Made by a program: the position numbers and the translations under genes. Under the pieces are notes generated by a model. That model was not told the origin of the DNA, ran no database searches, and was given only the letters and a program-made list of their open reading frames with translations. Of a stretch of 64,000 nt of DNA, positions 1 through 10,004 are shown piece after piece (within the stretch, counting starts at the first letter, position 1; every line of letters starts with the position of its first letter). The stretch is from Actinomycetales bacterium (GTDB lineage Bacteria; Actinomycetota; Actinomycetes; Actinomycetales; Microbacteriaceae): assembly GCA_015654475.1 (NCBI GenBank), contig JAATGV010000037.1:48554-112553 (forward strand). The letters run 5' to 3'.

Positions 1-442
1 TGCCGGCGAACGTGACACCGACAAACCTTGTCCACCGGGCGCCAAGCCGATTAGCCAGACCTGGTAGGGCGTTCGCCTCGTGGACGACAAGCGGAATTCT
101 CCCGCGCGCCGCAACATAGGCGGGCGTCGACGCGTATCCACCAAAACCAACTACCACGTCGACCTCCCGCTCTGCGCAGAGCCGCCGCAGTTGCCGGACG
201 CTTCGCCAAAACCGAAATGGGAAGACGAGCGCGTACCGGCCGGGCCGGCGCGGGAACGGCACGCGCGGAATCGTCACCAGCTCGAAGCCAGCAGCGGGAA
301 CGAGGCGGGATTCCAGGCCTTCGCGAGTCCCCACGACGATAATCGTCGCGTCAGGATCACTTTCAACGATCGAGCTGGCGACCGACAACAATGGGTTCAC
401 GTGTCCTGAGGTTCCGCCACCGGCGAGAAGATAGGTCGTCAC
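1..442 (-). CDS. murG: MurG, lipid II-forming glycosyltransferase (N-terminal part, cut by window edge)
   Basis: This is the first 147 codons of the UDP-GlcNAc:lipid I N-acetylglucosamine transferase, which makes lipid II on the inner face of the membrane. The translation opens MTTYLLAGGGTSGHVNP, the glycine-rich loop of MurG, and later shows FGGYASTPAY and HEANALPGLANRL, all typical of the acceptor-binding N-terminal domain. The GTG start overlaps the ftsW stop by four bases (GTGA), so the two are translationally coupled. The C-terminal UDP-GlcNAc-binding domain lies beyond position 1. Identification is firm; the gene is incomplete only because of the window edge. Confidence 0.95.
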   Translation of the reverse strand, partial: MTTYLLAGGGTSGHVNPLLSVASSIVESDPDATIIVVGTREGLESRLVPAAGFELVTIPRVPFPRRPGRYALVFPFRFWRSVRQLRRLCAEREVDVVVGFGGYASTPAYVAARGRIPLVVHEANALPGLANRLGARWTRFVGVTFAG

Positions 443-1671
443 ACGCGCTCCTTAGCGATTTCGGCCTGTTGTTGCCCTGCTGCGTTGCCGCTCTTAGCGA
501 TCGCCAGCACAAAGCCCATCGCGACAAGTGCGCTGAGCAACGCCGACCCCCCGGAAGACACGAACGGCAACGGCACGCCGAGAACCGGCAGCAGACCAAT
601 CACCACCGCGATATTGACAAACGCTTGGCCGACGATCCAGATAAACACTCCCCCGACCAGTACCCGCCCGAACACGTCTGGTGCTGCCACGATGATGCGG
701 CCAAGAACAAACGCGAGAACAACGAACAGCAGCAAAACGGTGACAGCACCGAGCAACCCCAGCTCCTCTCCGATGATCGCATAGATGAAGTCGTTTTCCG
801 CTGCAGGCAGCCACGACCACTTGGCGACCGAGTTGCCGAGACCGACCCCGAATATGCCACCGTTTGCCAGCGCCCAGGTGCCATGGATCGACTGCCAGCA
901 CGAACTCAGATAATCGCTGCACTGGGGCCCGACGAACTGGACGATGCGAGCAAGGCGGTTGGGGCTCGCCAAGGCGAGCACCAGCACCGCGGCTCCAGCA
1001 ACGGACGCGAGCAGCAGCAGGTACCTCATCGGGATCCGGGCAAAGAAGAGACAACCGAACAGCGCTGCGGCCATGATCATGGCCGTGCCAAGGTCGCGCC
1101 CAAGCAGAACGAGGCCGATCGCCGCGAACGCCCCGACAAGTGCCGGCACACAAATCTGACCGAAAGAGGTAAGCCTCCGGCTCTTGTTTGCGAGCACGGC
1201 CGCAAGCCACAGAATCATGGCGACCTTAAGCAGTTCAGACGGCTGCACGCTTCCGACGGGTGTGCGCAACCAGTTTCTGTTCCCGTTCACGGCAATGCCA
1301 AGCGGAGTAAGTACCAGAGCCTGAGCAAATAGCATCAAACCGAAAAACGGCCACGCCAGGCGGCGGATTGTTTTCACCTTCAGGTGCCCGATGGCAAGCA
1401 TTGCAGGCACGCCGACAAGAGCAAACCATCCCTGCTTAAAAAAAACAGTGAAAAAACTGTCGCTCGACGTGTATGAGTCAATCGCCGACGACGACAACAC
1501 CATCACAAGGCCGATGACGACCAGGAGCAATACAACCGCAAGCAGGAGCACATAATTGGACGAATACGCCTCGGTAATGCGGTGCACCCGAAGCCGCATC
1601 ATCCAAGCAGACCGCTCGGTACGCGGTTCGCCGACAAGGTCAGGCTGCCCTGTGCGTGTCACGCCCAACAC
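439..1671 (-). CDS. ftsW: FtsW, SEDS-family septal peptidoglycan glycosyltransferase
   Basis: FtsW polymerises lipid II at the septum together with its partner FtsI, which lies in the same cluster. The 410-residue protein has about ten hydrophobic segments starting near residue 38. The C-terminal SEDS signature reads GLLPVLGVPLPFVSSGGSAL. Length is normal for the family. The start is uncertain: an in-frame TAG lies just upstream of the GTG at 1671, while a GTG at 1662 has a better-placed GAAGG. The gene lies 48 bases after murD and overlaps murG by four bases. Confidence 0.95.
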   Translation of the reverse strand: MLGVTRTGQPDLVGEPRTERSAWMMRLRVHRITEAYSSNYVLLLAVVLLLVVIGLVMVLSSSAIDSYTSSDSFFTVFFKQGWFALVGVPAMLAIGHLKVKTIRRLAWPFFGLMLFAQALVLTPLGIAVNGNRNWLRTPVGSVQPSELLKVAMILWLAAVLANKSRRLTSFGQICVPALVGAFAAIGLVLLGRDLGTAMIMAAALFGCLFFARIPMRYLLLLASVAGAAVLVLALASPNRLARIVQFVGPQCSDYLSSCWQSIHGTWALANGGIFGVGLGNSVAKWSWLPAAENDFIYAIIGEELGLLGAVTVLLLFVVLAFVLGRIIVAAPDVFGRVLVGGVFIWIVGQAFVNIAVVIGLLPVLGVPLPFVSSGGSALLSALVAMGFVLAIAKSGNAAGQQQAEIAKERV

Positions 1672-1719
1672 CTTCGACTAGCCGGTTGAGGAAGAGGAAC
1701 CACCACTGTTGCGCCTCCT

Positions 1720-3186
1720 CTAGGCTTGCCCGTTCACCCTGTTCGCGATCGCGTCGGCAAAAGCCTTGCCGCGATCTGCATAGTCACGGAACTGATCCAT
1801 TGATGCTGCCGCCGGAGCAAGCAACACAACGTCACCCGCGCGAGCCAGCGACGCGGCGCTTGCCACCGCCGCATTCATGACCCCCCTAGTTTCGCGCGGG
1901 TCCACTGCCACAACCGGAATATCGGGCGCGTGTCGCTTGAGAGCGTCGAGCACCGGCTGCTGATCGACACCGATGACAACCGCGCCACGAAGGCGACCGG
2001 CATTACCGATGATCAACGGATCGATGTCGACACCCTTGAGCAGACCGCCAACGATCCAGACGATCGAATCGAACGTGCCGAGAGCCGCCGCCGCCGAGTG
2101 CGAATTGGTCGCCTTCGAATCATCGATCCAGAGCACCCCGTCTACATCGGCGACAGGTTGGATGCGGTGCGCGCCGAGAGTAAAACTTGCGAGCGCCCGT
2201 GCGATCTCTTCATGGCTTGCACCAGCCGACATCGCCAACGCACTTGCCGCAAGAACATCGGCGATCAAGTGAGGCGCTGCGAGCCCCGATCTGGCGAGCA
2301 AATCCATCGATGCGATCTCAGTCCCATGTGTCCATCGCTCGTCGATGAATGCGCGATCGACGAGCAGATCCTCGACGACGCCGACCATCGAAACGCCTGA
2401 TGTACCAAGGGTGAAACCGACAGCCCGGGCACCCTCGACGACATCCGCTCCCTCGACAAGTGCTTCAGTGACAGGGTCATCGACGTTGTACACGCACACT
2501 GACCTGACCTCTTCGAAGACCTTCGCCTTTGCTGCCACATAAGCTTCTTTGGACCCATGCCAGTCGATGTGATCGTCGGCGATATTGAGGCATGCGCTCG
2601 ACCACGGCGAAATGCGATGCAGGTAGTGCAATTGAAAGCTCGACAGTTCGACTACGAGAAAATCAAAGCCCTCAGGATCGCGAATTCGATCCAAGACAGG
2701 AATCCCGATGTTGCCGCAGACCGCCGCGCGTTTGCCAGACGCTTCGATCATGGCTGCCGTGAGTTGGGTGGTTGTTGTCTTGCCATCTGTTCCCGTGATA
2801 CAAATCCACTCGGCTTTGCGCGGCGAAAGATCACGAAGCAACCAGGCCAAGTCGATATCGCCAAGCAGCGGGATACCCGCCGAGTCGATGTGACGGACCA
2901 GTTCGCTGTCTGGACGGTAGCCCGGCGAGATCACCACGACATCCGGTTCTATGTCTGCGATCGCCGCGATGGCGTCAGCGTCAGCCGGCGTCTCACGGGT
3001 ATTCACGCCAATGACCTCGAGCACATCCCGCTTCGCCGGATCGCTTTTGGCCGCGAGCACGGTCACCCGGGCGCCGATATGAGCGAGAGTATCAGCCGCC
3101 GAAAAACCCGTGACTCCCAACCCGAGAACCACGACTCGCACGTCGGCCCAGTCTTGGATCGTTGCGGGAACCTGTCGTGTTGTCAT
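1720..3186 (-). CDS. murD: MurD, UDP-MurNAc-L-Ala:D-Glu ligase
   Basis: MurD is the cytoplasmic ATP-dependent ligase that adds D-glutamate to UDP-MurNAc-L-alanine. The 488-residue product has an N-terminal Rossmann-like region ([13 protein letters not shown]), the Mur-ligase ATP loop [12 protein letters not shown] near residue 145, and the downstream WIDDSKATN motif. The ATG at 3186 is chosen over a longer reading because it overlaps the mraY stop in an ATGA junction and begins [13 protein letters not shown], the expected N-terminus. It sits between mraY and ftsW in the usual dcw order. Confidence 0.96.
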   Translation of the reverse strand: MTTRQVPATIQDWADVRVVVLGLGVTGFSAADTLAHIGARVTVLAAKSDPAKRDVLEVIGVNTRETPADADAIAAIADIEPDVVVISPGYRPDSELVRHIDSAGIPLLGDIDLAWLLRDLSPRKAEWICITGTDGKTTTTQLTAAMIEASGKRAAVCGNIGIPVLDRIRDPEGFDFLVVELSSFQLHYLHRISPWSSACLNIADDHIDWHGSKEAYVAAKAKVFEEVRSVCVYNVDDPVTEALVEGADVVEGARAVGFTLGTSGVSMVGVVEDLLVDRAFIDERWTHGTEIASMDLLARSGLAAPHLIADVLAASALAMSAGASHEEIARALASFTLGAHRIQPVADVDGVLWIDDSKATNSHSAAAALGTFDSIVWIVGGLLKGVDIDPLIIGNAGRLRGAVVIGVDQQPVLDALKRHAPDIPVVAVDPRETRGVMNAAVASAASLARAGDVVLLAPAAASMDQFRDYADRGKAFADAIANRVNGQA

Positions 3187-4277
3187 CCTGTCGCCCACTC
3201 CAAATAAAACACGCCGATACCAACTGCGGCGCAAATGCCGGAAATAATCCAGAACCGAACGACGACGGTAACCGGCGCCCAGCCCTTGAGTTCGAAGTGA
3301 TGATGCAGAGGGCTCATGAGGAAGATCCGCTTGCCGCCGGTGAGTTTGAAGTAGACGCGCTGCAGAATGACCGAACCCGAGACGATCACGAATAGGCCGC
3401 CCATCAGCACAAGCAGAATCTCGGTGCGAGTCAGGATGGCAAGAGCCGCGATGGCCCCACCGATGCCAAGCGAGCCCGTGTCACCCATAAACAGGTGTGC
3501 AGGAGAAGTGTTCCACCACAAGAATCCGACAAGCGCGCCCATCAGCGCCGCGGCGACGACCGTCAGATCGAGCGGATCGCGAACCACATAACACTGACTG
3601 GCACTGATGAAGTCGCGACCAGTGGAGAAACACCATTGGTTGAACTGCCAGTAGCCAATGATCACGTAACCGCCTGCCGCGATGATGGCCGCTCCGGCCG
3701 CAAGCCCATCGAGCCCATCCGCCACATTCACCCCATTCGAGGCAGACGCGATGATGAGATACATCCACACGCCGAGCAGGATTCCGCCAAGCACCAATCC
3801 GGCCGAACTGAAGTCGATAGGGAGGTCCCGAACGAACGAGACGCTCCACGACGCCGGCGTCGTGCCATGTTGGTCGGGAAACTGTAAAGACAGCACGATG
3901 AACACCACCGAGACAACGCCCTGCAAAACAATCTTGGCCCAGCCGCCCAGCCCAAGGGAGCGGTGCTTTCGCACCTTGATGAAGTCGTCAATGAAACCAA
4001 CCAGGCCGAGACCGAGCATCAAAAACAGCGCAAGCAGCGCCGATGCCGTCACCGAACTGTCGGTGAGGAGGTGAGCGAGGAAATAGGCAATGGTGGTTCC
4101 ACCGAGAATGACGATGCCACCCATCGTTGGTGTTCCACGCTTCGTCTGATGGGTGACCGGGCCGTCTTCCCGGATGAATTGTCCCCATTCCAGCCGATGT
4201 GCAAGCCGAATGTAGAAGGGCATCACGAGCAAGTTGATTATCATCGCAATAGCTGCGGCAACGAGTACGGTCTTCAC
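3183..4277 (-). CDS. mraY: MraY, phospho-MurNAc-pentapeptide translocase
   Basis: MraY is the integral membrane enzyme that transfers phospho-MurNAc-pentapeptide to undecaprenyl phosphate, giving lipid I. The 364-residue sequence has about ten transmembrane segments. Conserved cytoplasmic motifs are visible: GTPTMGGI, the paired aspartates in [42 protein letters not shown], and the histidine cluster [12 protein letters not shown]. It overlaps both neighbours by four bases (ATGA), suggesting one cotranscribed and translationally coupled unit. There is no truncation or missing catalytic residue. Confidence 0.97.
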   Translation of the reverse strand: MKTVLVAAAIAMIINLLVMPFYIRLAHRLEWGQFIREDGPVTHQTKRGTPTMGGIVILGGTTIAYFLAHLLTDSSVTASALLALFLMLGLGLVGFIDDFIKVRKHRSLGLGGWAKIVLQGVVSVVFIVLSLQFPDQHGTTPASWSVSFVRDLPIDFSSAGLVLGGILLGVWMYLIIASASNGVNVADGLDGLAAGAAIIAAGGYVIIGYWQFNQWCFSTGRDFISASQCYVVRDPLDLTVVAAALMGALVGFLWWNTSPAHLFMGDTGSLGIGGAIAALAILTRTEILLVLMGGLFVIVSGSVILQRVYFKLTGGKRIFLMSPLHHHFELKGWAPVTVVVRFWIISGICAAVGIGVFYLEWATG

Positions 4278-5680
4278 TCGCCCGCCCCACCCGTAGCCAG
4301 AAGATCGCCAAGGAAACGCAATCCATACGTCATCGATGACTTCACGAGCACAATGTCTCCCGAGCGCAGATAGTCAGACAGCATGGCCGAAGCCGCAGCT
4401 GCATCAGGTACGATCACGGACTCTCCTCCCCAAGAGCCCTCTTGGCTCGCCGCCAGGTGAATAGGCATCGCAGGTGCACCGACACAAACAAGTTGATCAA
4501 TACCAAGCCGAACCGCGAGACGCCCAATCTTATCGTGCTCGTCGTTCGATATTTCGCCAAGTTCGGCCATCCCGCCGAGAACGGCTACTACCCGGTGCCC
4601 CGGACCACGAAGGCCAGCCAAGGTACGCAACGCAGCAGCCATCGACGTCGGGTTCGCGTTGTATGCATCGTTGATGATGGTCACGCCGTCTTGCCGAGGC
4701 ATCACCTGCATGCGCCACCGCTCGCCCGACTCGACCGCCTCAAGCGCATGGGCGACCTCGCCAAGACCGAGTCCGGTCACGACGATGGCACAGGCTGCAG
4801 CGGCCGCAGCGTTGCTCGCGTTGTGCTCGCCGAGCAACCGCAATGACACCGGCCGCGAGTCGCCCCCCGAGCTCAGGCTGAACCGGATGCCGCCAGGCGT
4901 CGACTCCACATCGCCGAACCGGACGTTTGCCTCAGGATGGGAGCCGAACCAGACCACCGTCGCGTCTGTCGCCTCAGCCATCGAGGCCACCCGCTCGTCA
5001 TCCCTGTTCAAAACAACGAAGCCGTTCGAGCTCACCGCCTCCACCATTTCGCGTTTGGCAACCGCGATATTCTCGACACCGCCGAACTCTCCGGCATGCG
5101 CCATGCCAACGCACAAGACACAGCCGACATCAGGCGGGGCAATGGATGTGAGCGCCGCAATGTCGCCGATGTGGCTCGCCCCCATCTCGAGAACCACATA
5201 CTTCGTATCTGCCTCGATACGCATTACCGTCAGTGGTAACCCGACCTCGTTGTTGAACGACTTCTCAGGCCAGAGCGTCGGGGCAACGGTGGCAAGCACG
5301 TGGCCGAGCAGATGCTTGGTCGTGGTCTTCCCCACAGAACCTGTGATGGCGATCACACGTTCGACCTCGCCAGTCGCACGCATGAATGCCAGGTAGTTTC
5401 GAGCAAGGTCGGCAAGCGCGGTGACTGCGTCGGGGACGACGACTTGCGTGATATCGACATCCACAGGATGCTCGACGATCGCAAGCACAGCGCCTGCAGC
5501 ACGAGCGGCCTCGACGAAATCATGGCCGTCGGCTTCTTCGCCGCGTTTCGCCACGAAGACTCCCCCGGCGAGAGGCTCGCGCGAGTCGGTCTGTACAGGC
5601 CCAGAAGCGACCATAGTCGCGTCTCCGACGACAGTCCCCCTCGTCCATTCGGCGATGGTTGCCGCATCACGGGCGATCAC
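4274..5680 (-). CDS. murF: MurF, UDP-MurNAc-tripeptide:D-Ala-D-Ala ligase
   Basis: MurF completes the peptidoglycan precursor by adding D-Ala-D-Ala. The 468-residue product shows the Mur-ligase nucleotide loop [13 protein letters not shown] near residue 115, [10 protein letters not shown], and [12 protein letters not shown], a strong MurF signature. The start codon overlaps the murE stop (ATGA) and the stop overlaps the mraY start, so it lies in the middle of a tightly packed operon. Length is normal for the family. Confidence 0.96.
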   Translation of the reverse strand: MIARDAATIAEWTRGTVVGDATMVASGPVQTDSREPLAGGVFVAKRGEEADGHDFVEAARAAGAVLAIVEHPVDVDITQVVVPDAVTALADLARNYLAFMRATGEVERVIAITGSVGKTTTKHLLGHVLATVAPTLWPEKSFNNEVGLPLTVMRIEADTKYVVLEMGASHIGDIAALTSIAPPDVGCVLCVGMAHAGEFGGVENIAVAKREMVEAVSSNGFVVLNRDDERVASMAEATDATVVWFGSHPEANVRFGDVESTPGGIRFSLSSGGDSRPVSLRLLGEHNASNAAAAAACAIVVTGLGLGEVAHALEAVESGERWRMQVMPRQDGVTIINDAYNANPTSMAAALRTLAGLRGPGHRVVAVLGGMAELGEISNDEHDKIGRLAVRLGIDQLVCVGAPAMPIHLAASQEGSWGGESVIVPDAAAASAMLSDYLRSGDIVLVKSSMTYGLRFLGDLLATGGAGE

Positions 5681-7302
5681 TGGTCCACAACCTTTCGTAC
5701 TGCTTCACGAACGGGCAATCCTCGGGCGCGCAAAGCATCGCGAGCCTCGTCACGCGCCGAGTACGGAATCTCTTGCGTTCCAACCGCGCGGTAATCTTCA
5801 TCACCGGGTCCAAGCACAACGAATGTATCAGAGGGCTCAAGGAGGGCGATAGCGGCTCTGATCGCTTCGGCCGGATCGGCGATCTCCCTCAACTGCGCGT
5901 CCGGCACTTCCCAGGCTGCTGCAAGCAACTCAGCACGGATACCCGCCGGATCCTCCGTGCGAGGATGAGCATCGCAGATGAAGACAAGGTCGGCATTGGT
6001 TGCTGCCGCGATCGCCATGCCGCGACGCTTGAACGGATCACGCCCGCCATCGGCCCCGAAGGCCGTAATGAGCCTGCCCCGAGTGCGGCGACGAAGCTCG
6101 ACGAGGGTATCCGCCATCGCGGCCGGGGTGTGCGCATAGTCGATGATGACGAGCGGCCCGTCATTGCCCGAGACCTGTTCGAGCCGGCCGGGGATATACG
6201 TATCCTCAAGGACGCCGCGGTTCAACGCCCCTTCTATCAGACCAGGATCGACACCCAGCGCCGAAACGAGTGCGATCGCCATCGCGGCGTCGACCGCAAC
6301 GTGCCTGCCGGGAAGGCCCGCCCGCACCGGGAAGCGATGACCACCTGGAGCGACAACGATGCACGCACAACCCGTTTCGGTATCGTTGAACTCGGTCACG
6401 AGCCATTGCGGAGCCGAGCGAACGTTGTAAGTTGTCGTGCCGCCGGAGAAATCATCCCACCAGCTTGCCCGCAATGTCTCAACCGGGATCTCGCACTCCC
6501 CTACAAGCCGCAGCGCCCACTCATCGGCGAGGGCAATCACCGCACGAGAGGCATACTCAGCGCGAAACAGCCCACGCTTAGCCTCGTAATAGCTCTGCAT
6601 GTCGGCATATTCGTCAAGATGTTCCGCGTTGAGGTTCATGAACCCGACAGCATCGAACCTCACGCCGGCAATGCGGTGTTTGGTGACCGCCTGGGCAGAG
6701 ACCTCAAGCGCGAGCGCGGTGGCTCCCAGTTCGCGCATGCGCGCGATCATTCCCTGCAGGACGGGGGCCTCGGGGGTGGTCAGCCCGCTGCCCACGACGG
6801 TGCTTCCCACATGCCGTTCGGGGGTGGCGCTCATTCCGGTCAGATAACCGGCGCCGGCGAGGATCGCCTCAGCGAAATAGGTGACCGTCGTCTTCCCGTT
6901 TGTTCCCGTGACTCCAAGCGTCTTGATTCGCTGAGAGGTGTTGCCATAGATTGCCGCGGCAATGGGCCCCAATGCCCGGCGTGGATCGGCGCTCACGATA
7001 ACAGGAAGGTCTGTCGTGCCGTCGTCACGGCGCAACAGCGCCAGCCCCCGCTCATCGGTAAGGACTGCAACTGCACCCTTTTCTCTCGCTGCAGACACAA
7101 ACTGGGCGCCGTGCGAGTTGGCCCCGGGCAGCGCCGCAAAAAGGTCGCCGAGCTGCACAAGCCGAGTGGCGTTGGCAACGCCGGAGACGAGAACTCGCAT
7201 ATCTCCTTCGATGCGCGAACTAGGATCGAAAGCCACGAGATCTGCAATGACGGTGTCGCGGATCGCGCGAGGCCGCACATCTACAACTGTCTGTGTACCC
7301 AT
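5677..7302 (-). CDS. murE: MurE, UDP-MurNAc-dipeptide ligase with atypical amino-acid specificity motif
   Basis: MurE adds the third stem-peptide residue to UDP-MurNAc-L-Ala-D-Glu. The ATG at 7302 is chosen because AAGGA precedes it; a longer reading has an implausible N-terminus. The 541-residue protein has the ATP loop VTGTNGKTTVTYF, the TTPEAP region and the lysine-carbamylation region. The specificity loop near residue 442 reads DAHPRTEDP, where meso-DAP enzymes have DNPR; the later GKGHE motif reads GPGDE near residue 498. Both deviate from the DAP type. From knowledge of the family, I infer a diamino acid other than meso-DAP, but which one cannot be read from the sequence. Confidence 0.93.
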   Translation of the reverse strand: MGTQTVVDVRPRAIRDTVIADLVAFDPSSRIEGDMRVLVSGVANATRLVQLGDLFAALPGANSHGAQFVSAAREKGAVAVLTDERGLALLRRDDGTTDLPVIVSADPRRALGPIAAAIYGNTSQRIKTLGVTGTNGKTTVTYFAEAILAGAGYLTGMSATPERHVGSTVVGSGLTTPEAPVLQGMIARMRELGATALALEVSAQAVTKHRIAGVRFDAVGFMNLNAEHLDEYADMQSYYEAKRGLFRAEYASRAVIALADEWALRLVGECEIPVETLRASWWDDFSGGTTTYNVRSAPQWLVTEFNDTETGCACIVVAPGGHRFPVRAGLPGRHVAVDAAMAIALVSALGVDPGLIEGALNRGVLEDTYIPGRLEQVSGNDGPLVIIDYAHTPAAMADTLVELRRRTRGRLITAFGADGGRDPFKRRGMAIAAATNADLVFICDAHPRTEDPAGIRAELLAAAWEVPDAQLREIADPAEAIRAAIALLEPSDTFVVLGPGDEDYRAVGTQEIPYSARDEARDALRARGLPVREAVRKVVDQ

Positions 7303-7413
7303 GCCGTCCTTATTGTGTTGCGCCGCGGCGCGAGTTGGCGCTGCTAACAGCGGCGTGCGGCGCGCCAGACAATTATCTAACAGCGAGCACCCAGCCAACG
7401 CATGCGACACCCA

Positions 7414-9159
7414 TTACCACGTGATGGGAAGCTTTGCCGCCTTTGTCGTCGACGGGGTGACGTCGAACTTTTTGAGTACATAGCTCATCACCGATGCAAA
7501 CGACGATGCAAACGTGAAGGTCTGCTCGCCCGCCTTGTAGGCGAACACGCCAACCACATATTGTGGGTCCTCCGCGGGTGCAGTGCCTACGAAAGACAAG
7601 GTGTACTTGTTGCTGAGGTATTTCCCGTTCTCGGCGATTTGGGCTGTGCCCGTCTTGCCTGCGACGCGATAGCCGCTTACCGCAGCGATGGGGGCGCCTC
7701 CCTGCGTCACGGCAGTTTCGAGCATCGAGATCGTCTTGTCTGCAGAATCTTCGGAAACAACCTGCACCGGTGTCGCCTGTGCGTTGGTCGCCACTGTGCC
7801 GTCGCTTCCCGTGCAACTGGCAACAAGCCTTGGAGAGATGCGCGAGCCGCCATTGGCCAGCGCCTGGTATACCCCGGTGACTTGCACCGCGCTTGCGGCC
7901 ACAGGGCCTTGTCCGAACATCTCCGTGAGCGCCGAGTGCGCGTCCCAGTCTTTGTAGTTGGTCAGAGTTCCGGTCGTCTCGCCAGGGAAGGCGACCGCAG
8001 TAGGCTCTCCGATACCGTAGCTCTTCAGGTATTGATAGCGAGTCTTCTCGCTCATGTCATCCCCGACCATGGTGATTCCCACATTCGACGAATAACGCAG
8101 GATGCCAGTTGTCGTGAGCCTGAGTGTACCGTGCGAGAATGCGTCGGAGAAAGTGGTGCCGATCGACGTGGTGCGGCTGCCAGCGACCTTGTACTTTGAC
8201 TTGGTCGTGGTGACCCCCTCGTTGAGTGCAGACGACGCGGTAATGGATTTGAAGGTGGATCCCGGTTCAAAAGAGTCTTGAAACGATCGCGCCCCACGAT
8301 CGTCGGAAGATGACGCGAGGAAGTTGGATGGGTCAACGCTCGGCGCATCGGCCACCGCAACAAGATCGCCCGTCTTCGCCTCCATGACAACGACAGATGC
8401 CCAGTCGGCACTCACCTTCTTGGCGGCTTGGGCAGCCACTTGCTGCGCATACCACTGGACATCCCTGTCTATGGTGAGGGTCACGTCACCGCCATTCACA
8501 GCCTGGGTGGTCACGTGAGTCGTGCCCGGAAGGCGGACGTTGGACGTGGATCCGCTGCGAACATACGTCTCTTCGCCATCGGTACCGGTCAGGCACGAGT
8601 CGTATGCGTATTCGATTCCTGCCAATGCGGCTGAATCAGAGCCCAAGTAGCCGAGCAGGTTTCCTCCAACGGCCCCAGATGGATAGGTGCGATACGAAGA
8701 GGCTTTGAAAAGCAGCCAGGGCACGTCGAGAGCGTGAACCTTTTCATACGCATCGACATCGAGGCCTTCAAGCACCACCGAGTATGACTTTGTACCCGTC
8801 AACGACGCAAGCACCGTCGACTCGTCGGTATTCGCTATGTCCGCAAGCTTTTTCGCCACACTTGCGACGGTGATCGTCGTGTCCGACACCACGTAGTCAC
8901 TCACATTGCGCTGATCGACGACAACCGTGTAACGCAGCACCGTCTCGGCGAGCACGTTGCCGTTTCGGTCAAGAATTCGTCCGCGCTGCGCCGTTATCGT
9001 CGCCGTCGCCTCGAGTTGTTGCGCCGCAGACGACTCGAGGCTTGCAGCCTGAACCACCTGCACATCGATCAGTTTGGCGGTAAAGGCGACGAACACGATG
9101 ACCAAGACGATCAGACTGGCAACCACCCGTGTTGAGACACGACCTAGCCGAGCGGCCAT
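7414..9159 (-). CDS. ftsI: FtsI/PBP2b-type septal transpeptidase
   Basis: This class B penicillin-binding protein crosslinks septal peptidoglycan as partner of FtsW. The 581-residue protein has a short cytoplasmic N-terminus, one membrane anchor (residues ~10-30), and a dimerisation domain with RGRILDRNGNVLA. The transpeptidase domain carries all three active-site motifs: STFK near residue 300, SSN (RYSSNVGITM), and KTGTAQ near residue 500. It starts five bases after the upstream ftsL-like gene ends. A gap of 111 bases separates it from murE, whose own ribosome-binding site lies within that gap. Confidence 0.95.
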   Translation of the reverse strand: MAARLGRVSTRVVASLIVLVIVFVAFTAKLIDVQVVQAASLESSAAQQLEATATITAQRGRILDRNGNVLAETVLRYTVVVDQRNVSDYVVSDTTITVASVAKKLADIANTDESTVLASLTGTKSYSVVLEGLDVDAYEKVHALDVPWLLFKASSYRTYPSGAVGGNLLGYLGSDSAALAGIEYAYDSCLTGTDGEETYVRSGSTSNVRLPGTTHVTTQAVNGGDVTLTIDRDVQWYAQQVAAQAAKKVSADWASVVVMEAKTGDLVAVADAPSVDPSNFLASSSDDRGARSFQDSFEPGSTFKSITASSALNEGVTTTKSKYKVAGSRTTSIGTTFSDAFSHGTLRLTTTGILRYSSNVGITMVGDDMSEKTRYQYLKSYGIGEPTAVAFPGETTGTLTNYKDWDAHSALTEMFGQGPVAASAVQVTGVYQALANGGSRISPRLVASCTGSDGTVATNAQATPVQVVSEDSADKTISMLETAVTQGGAPIAAVSGYRVAGKTGTAQIAENGKYLSNKYTLSFVGTAPAEDPQYVVGVFAYKAGEQTFTFASSFASVMSYVLKKFDVTPSTTKAAKLPITW

Positions 9160-9164
9160 AAAAG

Positions 9165-10004
9165 TTACCTCGAATTCGGGGTTGGCATCTGATTCGCGCT
9201 CAACGTTAGCTCGCCAGAAGAAGTGCCCTGCTTTGCCGCTCCGGAAGTCGTGGAGTTCTCAGCAGACTGTAAACTTTGCTGCGGCGCTGCCTCCGTTGCC
9301 TCGGCATGAGTCGTACTCGACATGGGCGGCTGTGCACTCTTTTCGACTGCCGCCTGCGGCTGTGCTGCGTTCGTCGATGTCGTGTCGTCAGACGTTGCGG
9401 CCTGTGCGAGGCCGATCAATGACGTGAATGCCGTATCCAAGTCCTCTTTGGTTGCACCGACCGCAGAGCTGACCCCTGTTGTCACGGCCGCAGAAGTGGA
9501 CAGGTTGGAGTTGGCGATCAGATTGCCACTTATCGTCATGGCGTACGTGTCGGCGGTCTGCTGATACGCGTTGCTCAACGTGGCGACCGTCTTGATCTTC
9601 TTGCCATCGCTGAGGCGAATGAAGGTGCTGCTCGCCGAGCTCTGCATGCCGAGTTTGTCGGCCTGCTCCGCCAGGTATTGCGGAGATTCGAGCACAGTCA
9701 GTTCTTCCCTCAGCGACTGAGTCGACCGACTGAGCTGAGTCGACTTGTTCGTCAATGCCGCGATCTCATACGAGCCCTGAGCGAGCGCAAGGCTTACCGC
9801 AAGCTGAATTGCGCCGACAACCCCGACTGCGGCGATCGCGATAAGTGCGTACATGACGGTTGGTCGCATGGCCGGCCGCCGCTTCGCACCGGCACGTGAT
9901 CGGTTGTCGCCGCCAATGCTTCGAGTCGCAGTCGCTCCAGACTCATACTCCTCGACGCCGAAGTCGTCATCGATCGACCTCAATACGTTCTGTGAAGCGC
10001 TCAT
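9165..10004 (-). CDS. FtsL-like division protein with long low-complexity C-terminus
   Basis: This 279-residue bitopic membrane protein occupies the ftsL position between rsmH and ftsI. It has a basic cytoplasmic N-terminus, one transmembrane helix (about residues 50-75, MYALIAIAAVGVVGAIQLAV), then a short coiled-coil-like stretch (NKSTQLSRSTQSLREELTVL) and an LAEQADKLGM segment, as in FtsL/DivIC septal proteins. The last ~140 residues are Ser/Thr/Ala/Gln-rich and probably disordered. The start overlaps the rsmH stop (ATGA). FtsL is poorly conserved, so the call rests on topology and position. Confidence 0.8.
   Translation of the reverse strand: MSASQNVLRSIDDDFGVEEYESGATATRSIGGDNRSRAGAKRRPAMRPTVMYALIAIAAVGVVGAIQLAVSLALAQGSYEIAALTNKSTQLSRSTQSLREELTVLESPQYLAEQADKLGMQSSASSTFIRLSDGKKIKTVATLSNAYQQTADTYAMTISGNLIANSNLSTSAAVTTGVSSAVGATKEDLDTAFTSLIGLAQAATSDDTTSTNAAQPQAAVEKSAQPPMSSTTHAEATEAAPQQSLQSAENSTTSGAAKQGTSSGELTLSANQMPTPNSR

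Noticed and set aside
391..1332. Long plus-strand frame (313 codons) antisense to ftsW
   Set aside because: Rich in Arg/His/Gln/Pro with no family similarity; it is the shadow of ftsW in GC-rich sequence.
5659..7347. Plus-strand frame of 562 codons antisense to murE
   Set aside because: Composition is typical of an antisense shadow; murE on the other strand has all conserved motifs.
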